DNA of 64,000 bases from Camillea tinctor (lineage: Eukaryota; Ascomycota; Sordariomycetes; Xylariales; Xylariaceae), in assembly GCA_022578605.1 (NCBI GenBank), contig MU394057.1:372001-436000 (forward strand), written 5' to 3'. Position 1 is the first letter of the stretch. Each line of letters starts with the position of its first letter. Under the pieces are notes generated by a model. That model had not been told where the DNA came from, searched no databases, and was given only the letters and a program-made list of their open reading frames with translations. Shown here one piece after another: positions 24,097-36,982 of this stretch. The translations under genes and the position numbers were made by a program.

Positions 24097-24847
24097 TTAC
24101 AGGTCGCATACTTCGACCACGTTCCAAACCCGTCCCTCACACTCCACTGTACCTCCGACAACAAGACCCGTCCCCTTCATAGCCTCACCACAAGGCAGTC
24201 CAAGCACCCCAATATAAGCCACCCGCTTCCACCCATCACCCTCAACCCGTTGCCACCTCTCCAGCGCAAACGCCTCACCCTTCCGGACAACGCCCTGACA
24301 GTAACCCCCCAAACAAACCACCATACCGCGCTCACTGCGCTCGTCGTTCTTCAGCTCGAGCACCACGCACCGAGAGCCCTGAGGATCCTCATCCACCCAC
24401 ACCTCCTCGTAGTCCGTCTCGCGCCCCGTCGCCGGGTTCACCATGCGCCCGGTCTCCAGGGCCCGCCCGCCCTCCGCCGGGAACATGACGCCCTCGTCCG
24501 CGACGCCGTCCGCGACCGTGGAGCGCGAGTCCACGAAGTGCCGCCACACGCAGTGCCGCGCGCCGTCCCGCGCCTCCGAGTGCGAGTACCCCGCGAAAGC
24601 CCAGTCGAGCCCCGCGGCCGGGACTTCGCCTGAAATAGGGTCATCAGCTTGATGTTCTCGGCTAGACAATAAAAGCCGCAGGAGAGGGGATGCGTAGAAT
24701 TAGCTTACCGCCCGCTGCGGCGACATCGGACAGAATGCGTATGTCGACGAAGCGCCGCCCCGGCGAGGTCAGCACCACGGTCGATGTGGGCTCCGAGGCC
24801 GGATCGGGCAGCCACCGGATGGATTCTCGGATGGAAATCGAGGCCAT
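24097..24847 (-). CDS. HRI1: HRI1-family protein
   Basis: Two exons, 24847-24709 and 24629-24097, give 223 residues. The intron has GTAAGC, a CTGATGAC-like branch and TTTCAG. Shared features with yeast Hri1 are the LDWAFAG motif (FEWAFAG in yeast), a central EVW/ELW segment, a VVCLGGYCQG segment matching yeast VIVIGRWIQG, and a C-terminal W-x-V-x-E motif. Yeast Hri1 is a soluble protein of two similar beta-barrel halves reported to associate with Hrr25 and Sec72; its biochemical role is not established. The coding sequence is GC-rich relative to flanks. It is convergent with the esterase and divergent from the flavin oxidase. Identification rests on remembered motifs and length (yeast protein about 244 residues). 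Confidence 0.8.
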
Positions 24848-25893
24848 CTTTTTTTTTTTTTTGAAGCGGTTATGTGTGTTAGGTGTCCGATGTGATTTAG
24901 AGAGTCTTGTTTTTTTTTTTCTTTGCTGGGTGTTGTTGTCGTGGAAAAGGGGTTACACATATAAGTTGTGTTGGTTCTCTTGTAAACTGATCTCTGGTGA
25001 ATCAATCCCCCGCTTCTACATATGTATATAACAGGTCGATGGAAATTCGACTCGTTAGTGTATTGGTGTACATATTAGTGTGAACATAGTGGAGATTTAG
25101 CTCACTCGCTCAATTTGCAACTTATAAGTAACTCCGTGATCTATGCTACATACTATAAATTATGTTTATTATTTTATTATCTTCTTCTTCTTTTTAACAT
25201 ATTTATTTATTTATGTTTTTTTTTTCAACATGAAACCATTTTTCTGCTAGGTGGGCTGGAGAGCAAGTGTCTCCTTTCGTATTGAAGTGTTTGGAGAACG
25301 GGGCCTAATTGAACCTGATCATCATAGCTTAGTAAACTAGTAAGAAGCATTTAAGGAGAGTCTAAAAATCCCCGACAAGAGCTTTTTACTAGCTCTTTGA
25401 GGAGTGGATTGATGTTAGGATACAGTCACTTAAACCTGCTTAACGAGATGCATTTGCTTAACTCATGCCTAGGTAATGATGTCCTGGGACATTAGCTAAT
25501 GGCCACAGATCGTGATATGGGAACGTGACTATCCCCGCACTAGGATGGTGTCTATCACAACATTGAGATGGTAATTATCACAGCATATTGGGGGAGCAGT
25601 GGCGGGCTTGATCGACGATCGATGCATGTAAGACTATACCTCGGGTAGGAAAACAAGAATGGAGATATATCTTGGCGCCCAGATGCCTCTCCAGCTAAAT
25701 GCCGTATTCAACGGGTATATAATCAACATCCGATATCAACTTGATACCCCTTTCTAGTCTGATACGGTATTCCGGACCTACAAATCAACGAGTTATACTT
25801 CGTTGCTGCTGCCGCCGTTCCACGCCCGAAACCACCTGATATAAGCTGACTCCCTTCCCTCCCTAGCAGTGTCTACTCTGTCGTTGATGAATC
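24848..25893. promoter_or_regulatory. Divergent intergenic region between HRI1-like gene and flavin oxidase
   Basis: About 1 kb between two divergent start codons. It contains poly-T/poly-A tracts near 24850-24920 and 25185-25230 and AT-rich DNA. It must hold both promoters. I see no ORF and cannot name regulator sites. Confidence 0.45.
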
Positions 25894-27756
25894 ATGAAGC
25901 ACTCACTATTATCAGCTTTGGCTATCCTTTTCACCTCCACCTCTTCCGCGATATCTGAAGTGGGAGGATCAAGTATGTTGAATATTGGATACTGGGTAAG
26001 CTTACCAAACTCATGCGATAAGAAGGGCGATGCTTAACTAATGAAATTTTCTTGCAACAGGTAGAGGCGCTTCAGTCTGAAGGACTCAAGACAATATACT
26101 TCCCTGGGACCGAGGAGTATGTAAACCGTACCGAGTCGTATTACTCTGCATCTGCACAGCTCCGGCCTAGTGTCATCATCCAACCAACTAGTACTGAGGA
26201 GGTCTCCAAGATTATTACGACATTGATTCGATCACCATGTAACTGGGCCATACGTAGCGGTGGACATACTGTGTGGCCAGGAGCTAATAATAGTGAACCC
26301 ATGTTATGAAATAAATATAAGCTTAGATATACTAACCAATTCTATAGTCAACAACGGAGTTACTATAGACCTCGGTATGATAAGCTGTATGAAGCGAGTG
26401 TTGAAAATATACAGCTAACTATGATACCAAGGATTGATGAGCACAACGACCTACGATGCCGATACTAGTACTGCTAAGATACAAGCAGGATCGACATGGG
26501 AAAAGGTGTACGAGACATTGGGATTAGAAGGGAAAACTGTACCGGGTGGCCGAACCGCTACTGTCGGTGTCGCAGGATTCTTGACTGGGGGTGGTAACAC
26601 GTTCTATACCGCTCGTCGAGGCTTCGGATGCGATAATGTTATTAACTTTGAGGTTGTTTTGGCGACAGGGTAGGTCTCATGACTCTAAACTGATTGTCTA
26701 ATCGCAGTAACCTAGGTACTTTGGTTAAAAGGGGGTATTAGGCTTTAAAACTGTTCTGACTTGATACAACCAGGGAGGTCGTGAACGCCAACGCGAATGA
26801 GAACCAAGATCTTTTTAAGGCGCTTAAGGGGGGTTCTTCCAACTTCGGTATCGTGACTCGTTTCGATATGGAAGCCTTCGATGCGCCTGACCTATGGGGA
26901 GGCCTCGTTATCTACCCTACATCGACTACGGATCAGCATATAGCGGCTTACGTGAAATGGACAGATAATATAGAGAATTACCAGGACGGATCTGCTATTA
27001 CTTTCTGGAGCTATACGCCTGAGGAGAAGAAAATCAGGATCCAAGCAGCGTATCAGGACACTACGGGGGCTGTCGCTCCGCCAGCCTTTGACGAATTCAT
27101 GGCGATCACTGGTAACGAGACGTCTACGATGCGCCTAGATAGTCATCTAAACCTAGCTAGAGAACTCAACCAACCTAGTGGTTACAGGTATGTTTAAATT
27201 TCATGCTGCCAAATCCGGTCTTGTTCTCTGTAGGCCACGGAACTCATCACAATTTAGGAATGTCTGGTTCGCAATCACTTTGAAGAACGAGGAAAGGTTT
27301 ATAAAGAAAGGTATAAGCATGCAGGAGGAGTTCGTAGAGAACTGGAAGCCCCTATCACCGGATGGGGACTTTACCTGCCACGCGATCCTCCAGTCGATCC
27401 CAACCATCTTCTCGAAGCACTCGGTCGAGAAGGGTGGTAATGTGTTAGGTCTGGATCGACTCACAGAGAATGCTGTCATGTTCCAAGTTCAGTTTATATT
27501 CAAGGGCGAAGAAAAAGAAGATGAGGCACGAAGAAGGCTGGTTGAGTACCGGGAAACCCTGAAACAATATACCGTTGACTTGGGCGGCTCAGTCGAGTGG
27601 GAATATCTCAACTATGCGGACTATACGCAGGACCCCTTGAAAACCTATGGCCAAGAGAATGTAGCTTTTCTGCGTCAAGTCGCTGCTAAGTATGATCCAG
27701 AGGGTATCTTCCAGACACGCATGCCGGGAGGGTTCAAGATTTCAAAAGTTTCTTAA
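25894..27756 (+). CDS. Secreted FAD-linked oxidase with BBE domain (AA7-like)
   Basis: Six exons join in frame to 511 residues: 25894-25995, 26061-26292, 26348-26374, 26432-26669, 26774-27187, 27234-27756. Exon 1 encodes a signal peptide. RSGGH (H103) is the conserved site of covalent FAD attachment in the VAO/PCMH oxidase superfamily. GVAGFLTGGG and GGSSNFGIVTRF are flavin-binding segments, and the C-terminal NYADYTQDP plus FLRQVAAKYDPEGIF region is the berberine-bridge-enzyme (BBE) domain. The second flavin-linking cysteine of gluco-oligosaccharide oxidases appears absent, so one covalent bond is likely. Relatives oxidise sugars, alkaloids or polyketide intermediates with O2. Exon 3 is only 27 nt, and its donor side (GTGAAC after exon 2) is weak, but the spliced frame restores the conserved sequence after VWPG. 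The exon 1/2 junction is the least certain. Confidence 0.87.
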
Positions 27757-28648
27757 ACAAGGTAGTTTCTTTCATCTCTTTCTTTTCTTTTTAAAAGCAA
27801 AGCCAAAGTAACTTCTGTATAAGAATCTAGTTAGTGCACCTAACCTAGTCGTCGATCTTGACATTTCAGTACGTTCTGTCGCATGTATTCATATTAGGAT
27901 ACCTATGGTAGGCATATGATCCCGACCATAGTTATTGAGGGCCTTCATAACATATGAGACTTGACATAGTCGTTTGAGCTTTTCGAGTATTTTCTTCCAC
28001 TTGTGGTAAAAGCCGATTGCTCCACCAATCATGTTAGTATATCGGAGCTTTCTCTCCTTATATCCATTACATGCAAGTATCTTAATGCCTGTTTTGCAGT
28101 ACATAAAGACTCATATTGAGAAAACATACCCGGTGGATGGCATCAATGAGATCTACAAACACTACCAAAGCAAAACGCTGAAAGGCAGGCTGTGTATGGT
28201 AATTTGAAATGAGATCGATATCAGGGACTAGCTTGACGTATCTTGGTAGGAGGGAAATCAGCAAAAGGGTTAAAATAGGGGATCTTCGATATGTGAAGAG
28301 GGCAGTGAAACAGTTGTCGTATGACAACCTAGGAATCGATCTTATTACTAACACGAAGTACATGTAAAGGGCATTGAGAATACTGTCATCAGAAATGATA
28401 AAATTCATCATATAATTCAGCGTTGGACTTGACATTACGATTATGGTAAAATATATACAAGAATTATTCTTCCGCGTGGCAAGTATATAGCCCGAATATC
28501 TCTATATATCCCTGCGATCGTCTTCGTCTGGTTTGCGTATCATCAATTGTATGCTCTTCTTTTTTTAATCTCCTTATGTATATTTTATTAGAGATATACA
28601 ACCGATCCCAGGTAGCTAGACTGACCGTGCACACACGCAGCTGCATCT
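27757..28648. other. Spacer between convergent flavin oxidase and beta-glucosidase genes
   Basis: AT-rich DNA of about 900 bases. A minus-strand ORF at 28130-28435 encodes a hydrophobic peptide and can be joined through a 41-nt GT-AG interval to a short exon ending at 28029. The result matches no family I recognise and the intron would be unusually short, so I do not annotate a gene here. Confidence 0.4.
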
Positions 28649-31600
28649 CTAGGACAGCGTCGCACTGAGCGGTAGCTTGCGGCTACTGGGTCCGACGTAC
28701 ACCGTCTTGGGGTACTCGGAGATGAGCCAGTCCTGCGCGGCGACATCCCAGTTGCTGAGGTCGCGTCGCGTCAGCTCAGCCGTGAAAGTAACGGTCTGGC
28801 CCGGCTCGATGGTGATGCGGTCAAAGCCGCGCAGGACGACAGGCGCATCGTCGGGGCCGCCGAGAGAGACATATAGCTGGGGAATCTCATCTCCAGCCAA
28901 GCTGCCCGTGTTGGTGACCTCGGCCGTCACTTTGTATAGGATATCATAGAGCAATGCGTTGCCGCCTGGCAAGTCTTCTGGACCCGAGGCAGCGGCCGCC
29001 AGAGGCTGTGCACTGGAGTCGATAGCACCAGGAGGTAGGAACTCCTCAGCAGTCTGGCCGTACTCAGAGTCCATAGAAGCATCCTTAGCCGAGGATGTCG
29101 TGTTGAAATAGGGGTAGATGTACTGCCAGATGTAAGGGAAGGACGAGCTGGGGAAAGCATAGTCCTCGAGGTCTGTGGAGAAGTTGCCAAACGTCGGTGC
29201 TTCGGCGGTTTCGCCGGTAGTAGGTTGATAGTCTTGCGCAGATTGCTTTTCAACTTGGATGTTGGCGTACTCGAAGGTCGTATATGATAGACCGAATCCG
29301 AACTCAAAGATAGGCGTGATGTTCTTGGAGTCCAGGGCGCGATAGTCAATAAATATGCCCTCGGTATAATCCTGCTGGGGCCCTTTGTCCCCGTTGTTCG
29401 GCTCGTACAAGACATCCGCTCCGTAGTCCTCTCGTGTAGCTGCCCACGTGAAAGGTGTTCTAGCCGCGGGGTTCACTTCGCCGTAAAGTACCTGCTTTAG
29501 CGAGTTGCCGCTTTCCTGGCCAGGGAGGCCAGCCCATACAATAGCGGTGACATTCTCCGAGTCATACCAATCTCCGACGAGAGTAGGACCGACAGAGTGG
29601 ATGATGACAATAGTGTTGTTGCAGAGTGAGGACACGTTCTTGATAAGCTCATCGCCGTTGCCCCACAAAGTCAGGTTCTGACGATCGCCTTCGTTACCAT
29701 CCACATTGATGTAGCCTTCGCCGGAATCAGCGTTCACAAAAACAAGGGATGTAGCACCTTCTTGCTTCACGAGAGCCTCAATTGTAGAGGACGCAGTGTT
29801 GTCCAGAATTGCCTCAAGGCGGGTATGGTCTTTGATAGCTTGCGCGTTTAGGGCTTCGAGAGGGGTGACGAGGTATGGGTAGTTTGCGGTTCCTGATCCC
29901 CAGCCCATAGCTAGAGTTCCCATATTGCAACCTCTGTCTGAGCATCCATTCGGGCCTAGGGGGTTCGGTCCAGCATCCTCGCCGATGACGGCAAGGAACC
30001 TTGGCTTGTTCAGGGGGAGGCTGCCGGTGTTCTTTAATAAGACGGTCGACTTGGCACCGATCTCCTGGATGAGATCGCCATGGTCGCCCTGAACATCTAC
30101 ATGCCAGTTGATTTGCTGATAGCCTTCATTAGCTGCGTAGTGGATCGGACCATACGTATCCGTAGACCAGGAATCAAAATTGATAGGCGGTTGGTCAACT
30201 TCCATGCCAACTAAGAAGAAGGCAGCCATGATTCGCATAGCCATGTCGTCAATACGGTATTCCGGGACGGTGCCATTGAGAACGGCAAGCGTAAGGTTCG
30301 CTCCCCAGAATGAATATCCGCTATTGAAGAGTGTGTCTATAGAGTTGTCAGTCTTATCCTCTGGGTCGTGCTATGCATAGAGGAATGGAATTTGAAGCTA
30401 AGGGGAACGATGATAAAATCACATACCACCTGGCATTGACATATCAAGTCCAGCAACAGCGCTTGCGGCGCCAGCGTGCTGAGCTTGCCAATCACTCATG
30501 ACGAATCCCTGGAAACCTAGTTCTCCTTTCAGAAGGCCATTCAATGTCTTGGAGTTCTGACATCCATGGCTGTTGTTGATTTGCTGGTAGGAGCACATAA
30601 CTGAGCCAACACCAGCCTGCACAGCGTCAGCAAATGGCCACAGGTATAGCTCATGCATTGTCTTATCATCGATGTTGGACGAAAGAGTTTCAGTGATGTT
30701 GTAGCCATAACCCTGGGCCTCGGGAACCTGGCGGAAATGTTCTTAAAACCAAATTAGCGATAGTTCGCGATTAGTTGACTATAAGAAATTTACCTTGCTC
30801 ATTCAGAATGTAGTGCTTGGCGCAAGCAATAACACCGGCATCTTGAATACCCTTGATGGTCTCGGCCATACCAATACCAGTCAGATAGGGGTCTGGAGAG
30901 AATCCTTCCCAGTTACGACCTCCGGCAGGAGCCCGACCCAAGGGTCCAGCAACAGGGCCAAGGATAACATTGACACCCTTAGCCTTGTTCTCCTCACCCA
31001 TGGCTTGACCACGTCGGTACATCAAATCCCGATCAAAAGAAGCGGCCACGGTTTGGCCAGAGGAGAAGGCAGAAACATAGTCGCCAAATCGAATACCCAG
31101 AGGCGAGTCTTGTAGACAAAGACTACGAAGGCCTAGTCGGGGGACGGAGCCGGTTTGTCCCACACACTGCTCGCCTTGCCACCTGGAAATTGTTAACTTC
31201 GGATACATGGGCTTATATGAAAACGTTACTAGGGTCACCTACCCAACACCTGTTGTCAAATTAACTTTCTCTAAAAGAGTCATTTGAGACACGAAGTCTC
31301 TGGCCTGAGCATACGCCTGTTCCCACCCTTTGGCCTTTGGGTTCATCCATGGAGAAGGATATACGGGCTCAGAAACGGCCAGGTCTCTTTTATAAACCTG
31401 AAGGTTGTTAGTAAATCATTGTTTTGGCAGTGAATCATATGGCATAGCTGGCAGCTCTATATGTATTGCATAGAAACACTGAAGAAAAGAGAGGGACAAG
31501 AGAAGAATGATTAACTCGATAAGCCAAACTCAACAACATTCTGCTAAAACATGATTACTATAGCTAAGCGCCATCTACATCTCGAGAGCTGTGAATTCAA

Positions 31601-31719
31601 CTATAGCATTGAAGAAGAGAAAAAAAGAGTTGGTAGCGGGGATAGTGAGAAAGACATACCGAGGCAGCGGCTGAACCGCTAGTCGCCGTCAGCAAGGCGA
31701 CTAACGTAGAGGAACGCAT
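28649..31719 (-). CDS. Secreted GH3 beta-glucosidase
   Basis: Five exons (31719-31660, 31397-31243, 31182-30794, 30741-30427, 30336-28649) join in frame to 868 residues, the usual length for fungal extracellular beta-glucosidases (about 860). A signal peptide of about 19 residues is followed by a KR dibasic site suggesting propeptide removal. Conserved GH3 landmarks are [12 protein letters not shown] in the N-terminal barrel, AKHYILNEQ, and GFVMSDW, whose Asp285 is the expected nucleophile. The (alpha/beta)6 domain continues through GLPGQESGN, and a fibronectin-III-like domain closes the protein. Established activity is hydrolysis of cellobiose and other beta-glucosides to glucose with retention of configuration. 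Many NxS/T sequons are present. All introns are GT-AG; the first is rather long (262 nt). No damage is visible. Confidence 0.94.
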
Positions 31720-34700
31720 TGTGGTAAAGGCGTGGTCAGAGCTCTGCACTACGCACTATACTACTTGATCCTCAAAAGACTATCAAAGCACTACAAGAAC
31801 GCTTTTGTCTATGGTAGTCCCAAAGAAAGGCGTAGCTTAAAAAAAAGGCGAGAGGCGATCCTGGGTGGTGAGACTCCTTTTAAAGATCTGAGATATGTTT
31901 ATTGTTCCACATAGGACGGTGGATCCAGTGATCAACAGGGTGTGGGCAATATTACATGCACCGACAGGGGGATCTTCTCGAGCTGTTCTAAACCTTGGTG
32001 CGTAATTTCTTGGTACAAGTGAGCATAACTGCAGACACTCATGGATGGTCTGACCGACCTTACCAGTTCCTTTACACAGACCTTGATGTTACATAAGACA
32101 TAGCTAACTATAGGTAGCTAAACTGACTATACACTGGGATTGTATGTAGGTACGCGTATTATTTTTCTTCCTCTCTTCCCTCACGATACCGTAAGTAAAT
32201 ATTCTCGAGTCTATTACAATCGTGACAAGGAGACAGAGATAATCTGTATTTCTTCTCACCACTTACAATAACCAAAGCCACAACAAAGTCTTATTAGTTT
32301 GTGTAAGCTACGTCCACCACCTAGACTGAAATTCTGATTAATTGGTTGTGTCACTCTTGAGGGTTGATTTCGTACTATTTCTTAGCATCAGTATCTCATT
32401 TTCTAAACTATGTAAACAGAACAAAACAATGTCACCTAACCTGGGACATAGAAATAGCAAGGATCCCCGCATTGGAGATGGTCCCACATTCCCCGAATTA
32501 ATCAAGTTTTACTTACCAACTCCCCTACTTACATAATCGTTAATACTTCGGAGCGGATTTGGGGATTGGGGTTCAGCATGCAGGCCAGGTTCAGGTGACT
32601 TCAACAAACACAGACAAGTACAATGGCTGCAGCGAACCAGCGGACTTTATGACGTGTAACCTCCTGCCAAGAGAGCCCAGAAGGAATAAAGAGCTTGGTA
32701 ATACGAGGAGGAGAGGGCAGGAAGACAAGCCTCGGGAATATATTCCTATCAGCTCCTAGACGGTAACAACGAGCATCATACGCCAATGATGAAAAAGAAC
32801 TGACCAAGCGAGAGAAGGGCCGAAGATGACATGCAGAGATGCGAATAGGGTCCCAAGACACTGTCACATAAATGAAGTCATTGGTGGGATGCAATGGCTG
32901 AAAAAGAAAAGAAAAGAGAGAAAAAAAACTTAGGTACAAGCTACCCAGATAGAAACGAAAACCCAAAAAATAGATTAGTCTAAACGCCGTGCCCGGGTTT
33001 CCGGGGCGTTGAGCTAGGGTTATAAGGCGGGGCTTAGTCCCTAAACTGGCAAGTGACCCCAACTAGCCAGAGTCCCAGCAAGCAACTCGGTGGTAAGTTA
33101 GGTGAGTGGTGAGGTAACCTGATGATTGAGGTGAGGAGCAAAATATATCGAATACCTGAAGTTTGACCTAGACACCAGCGTGCGGAGAGGTATTTTCTAC
33201 ATTACACTAGGATTGGGGACCCGGATTCCCGCTTTTGCGGGGTAGTTTAGTTCACTGTGGGCACCGATGCAACTACCTACGCTAGCAGACTAGGTACTTT
33301 TTCTCCGCATAATCGTCGGCTTCAGTAGTACATGCCTACACTATAGGGTTCAATATTTTAAATTAACCTGTAGTAACTGTTGCATATGTGCACTCTATGT
33401 GGTATGACAAAGGCATGTCAATATCATGACCAACTTTTTTTTAAGAGAGAAACTGTTACATGTATCCATTGTCTAAAACCATTCGGCAAAAACACCTCTT
33501 CAACTCAACTCGAGGTTACTAATACTAACAAATAGCTCACAAGTTCTAACCCAAGGGAGGGAAAGCTTACATCGTTGTACTTCATTATCAGGGCACGAAA
33601 ACACATCATCGATCGATCCATGCAGATCCAAATTAAAGGAGAAGCAGGGACATTCCTTACGCGCAGACGCGTAAAGTCTGATCTCAAATATAATACCAAC
33701 GTTGTTAATGATAATAATATGTGTAGCTGAACTTGACTTAGGTTAATAAACTCAGCTCAGCTCACTTAATAATTATAGGCAGCCAGGATAATTCCGTTTG
33801 GTTATAATGTTACTCAAGTATTAAGAAGTCTACTTACCGCAAGTCAATGGATACCTACCAGCCAGTGCTCTAAGTAACATTGAATACTACCTAGTACAAG
33901 TCTTTCCTGCACCTGGCTAAAAGTCGGTAGAACTAGAACTAGCCAAGCCAATCATCACCTGCAGATAGACACATTCTATTATAGTGTAGTTGTAGTGTCG
34001 TGTTACTACCCAAGCAGCCAAGTACATAGCTTTGCGCACAAGCTACAAGTATGTAACCAAGGTAACATATACTCAGAAAGTCATCTTCTTCTTATATCTC
34101 TAGTAACTACCTGCCTACCTAAGCAGTCAGCTTGTTCCCCTTTTTATGGTTCGACATACCTATCTAGTGACGATAATACCGTTCAGAACATACATTGGAA
34201 AGAAAGAAGGAAATAAAAGAGAAGGAAGGAAAAACTCCCGCAATGTTACTTGATCAATGTGGATCTTTAGTGTGCAGTACACTATGTAATCGGGAAACGT
34301 AAGTACGACAAGTTGAACACAAGTCCGAGCCCTGCCTGCTAAGTATTGAACCCACAATAGAAAAACCGGGGGCGGAGGGTTCCGGGCCTTTGACGATGTC
34401 AATGTCAGCTTTCACCCTTACATGCCATCATACGGAGTTGACGAGCACCGAGGTAGAGGGGGCTTGAGTGATTGCTCGGCACGTCCTGAGCACATTCGAA
34501 TTTCCGAAGCTGCCGGGTGGGCATCGTGAGAGTCCCCTTCACCGGTGTCAAAAGTCGAATATCTGAGCGTTTGTTGAAAGTGGATACCGGCATTTGTGAA
34601 GGAGATCTAGACTTTCTTATGTTCCCAATTTGTAGCAGCTATATAATTGGATGTTAGTTTGTTTGGTTCCCTACTGCTGCCCAGTATGCCCAGAATGATC

Positions 34701-34994
34701 TTATAACGTTGACCGATGCCTTGCTAAGAACATCGCTGTATAATAGCATTTAGCATTTGAAGCGGCCCACGTGAATATGCTGCTTGGGCATTCATGAAAA
34801 ACAAGAAGTTTAAAGGACTTATGAATCTAGCCCATTCAACAGATCGCAGCAATGTACAATACCGGAAACTCCCCTGATAGCGATATCAGCATTGAAAGCC
34901 AGGGATGCAAACCTCAACCCCCCAACCCCTTTCATGAGAAACCTCTGTCGTCCATATACCCCTTCGTATGACATAATCCCTATATCCCTCACTC
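31720..34994. other. Intergenic region, no recognisable gene
   Basis: About 3.3 kb upstream of the beta-glucosidase start. It must include that gene's promoter close to 31720. The longest frame (32601-33062, minus, 153 codons) has an aromatic, low-complexity composition without domain features and is judged chance. A purine-rich tract lies near 34195-34235. Confidence 0.5.
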
Positions 34995-35633
34995 CTACTC
35001 CCCGTCACCACCCATTCCCTTCCACCTAGCCGCAGGCTCCTCCATCACGACCGCCCAACCGGGAGGCCGGAACCTCAAGCCCGCCCTACCCGAATCCTTG
35101 GCCGCGCGCCGCATCTCCTCCCCGTCGTCGGCCTTGCGCTTTCGAGCGCGCGCAGGTCTGGCGGCGTCCCGCTGATTACCACCTAGTCCACGCGGTACAT
35201 GGCGAGGGCGTGGCAATCGCAGGAGAGCACGGCGTCGCAGGTCCAGGTGCGCCGCGTTGGCGAAGCCCGCTGTTCGGGGCATTTTCTCGAGGTCGGCCCA
35301 GTCTGCCTGTGAGGGGGGACAGGGAAGGTGAGGTTGAAGGTAGGTGCTGATGAGCTTGGGAGTAGGAGGGCTGAGCTCCGCAACGACGGCCTCAAGCTTT
35401 GAAGTCGGCAATGATGAAGTAACAATCTGGTTTCGTAGGGTCTCCTCAACTTAGCGGATCTGCTTGATCTCTTCTCCCTGGCTGTTGATGATGCCTGGCA
35501 AATCCCTGTATTCGCTGCCCTCTCCAAGATCGGGCTTGACGGAGTCTGTGAAGTCGTCGTCATCGTCGCCACTCTCATATTTGACCTCGATGATGCTACG
35601 CGGCAAACGGAAAGTGACAGTTGGTATTGACAT
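34995..35633 (-). pseudogene. Decayed protein-coding gene of unknown family
   Basis: Starting at ATG 35633, a 60-codon acidic-rich frame ends at TAA (35453-35451), but the same frame then stays open to 34995, giving about 212 codons with one internal stop. The sequence on both sides of the stop reads as ordinary protein. In another frame a protein-like segment ending SCDCHALAMYRVD runs into TAG at 35185-35183, with more protein-like sequence behind it. Both stops would arise from CAA or CAG by a C-to-T change at CpA, the signature of repeat-induced point mutation or cytosine deamination. The apparent frame switching suggests at least two frameshifts. Alternative: a spliced gene whose introns I failed to place; a pyrimidine-rich CTCACAG near 35310 looks like an acceptor. 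No family recognised. Confidence 0.45.
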
Positions 35634-36982
35634 GGTATTTGGCCAAGAGTCCTTTGGAGCTTCACTACACTTCTTTTAAGGCATACTGAAGGTTAGACTT
35701 GAATCTTGCTCTAGTTTTCGTTTTCGTTTGTTACTTGGTTCCGCCATCTCTCCCATGATGCTTTATAAGTGTGATGATGCCCCAAGATTGTATCTCAAGG
35801 TGAACTGATGAAATTTTGAGTGTTGCGGGTGTGGTTACTGATGTGATTGTCAGTTTTCGGTGTCTGTATAATTAAAACCTACTCTTAAAGCAGAGACTGA
35901 ACAGAGTATCAAGTTGAGACAAGGCTTCATTATTATGATATACTGTCGATGCTTGGTGGGTGCACATACATTAGTTGCGTGGCATTGTAATGGTTATATG
36001 AGCAGATAGGAGTGAGGGAAGGGAGGGAGTAGGAGGGGGCAAAAGGTTAAAAAGCCTTCGGGAATACTGATTCAAAACTATCTTTAATGGGGAGAAATAT
36101 CTAGTTCTTAAGATTATATTTTAGAATTGAATCGTCGAACTTCATTATGAGCTTTTGTGTTACTGGTTGTAAGTGGTTCACGAGTTGAGGAGCAAGCCTC
36201 GATCTTATGATTTCTCAACACCAGCTTATTTCTATTTCGTATAATAAATCACTCGAAGTTTCTGTGAGCACCTTTATATAGATTAGAATATAATTAATTA
36301 ATTATTATTATTCAATGTTGTCCCCCCCCCCCTTTCACCTAATTCGTTACTCCATAATAGAAATTCTTACATAACATCAAAACTTCGAGATGGACTAGAC
36401 CTGGAGTTTAATATGGGGTTTAAGATGGAGCCCATGCTGTGATAGCGGCTGGCAGCAGCTGCTGCTCATCGCGTGATGATAGTATGAAAGGTGCCCAAGT
36501 GGGACGTACCAGCCATTAAAAAATTCGGGTCCTTGACGTAGGTTATACAGCTTAGTTAAACCTACTTGGTAGTTGGCAATTCCTTCTTCTTACTCTTCTT
36601 CTCCTCAAAATCTGTACCCAGGGCCTTGTCCTTCTTCTATATCTACTTTACCCAAGGCGTGGTAAGCCGCTGCCTCCCACCTTCTACAACATATGCTAAT
36701 ACCCAGTATAGGGAATCCTTCCAAACGGAGCTCCATCCTTTGGTTATTGCATGTCAGCTCAGACGTGTTGGTTCCACAGGCAGCCCCTTTTTTTATACGA
36801 CCCACTCCTGTCAATCCCATCATCAGGCGTCTAGATCAGGCCCTGGAGGACTGGGGCTGTTATATCTATGCCAGATCATACTAGGCATACAGATATCCGA
36901 GGTATTCTGAATGAACAATAAATTGTTATCCCTCTTCGTTAAAGTGTATTGACGTTGAGCAAGAATTTCGAAGTTCAAATAG
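35634..36982. other. Intergenic region upstream of the F-box gene
   Basis: AT-rich DNA with a C-run near 36320-36330 and several short open frames on both strands (for example 36566-36910). None shows a recognisable domain. It contains the promoter of the F-box gene at its right end. Confidence 0.5.

Noticed and set aside
24097..24652. Plus-strand ORFs overlapping the HRI1-like gene
   Set aside because: They are Pro/Arg/His-rich shadows of the GC-rich minus-strand exon.
32601..33062. 153-codon minus-strand ORF in the long spacer
   Set aside because: Aromatic and serine-rich low-complexity composition without a domain, signal peptide or splice context.
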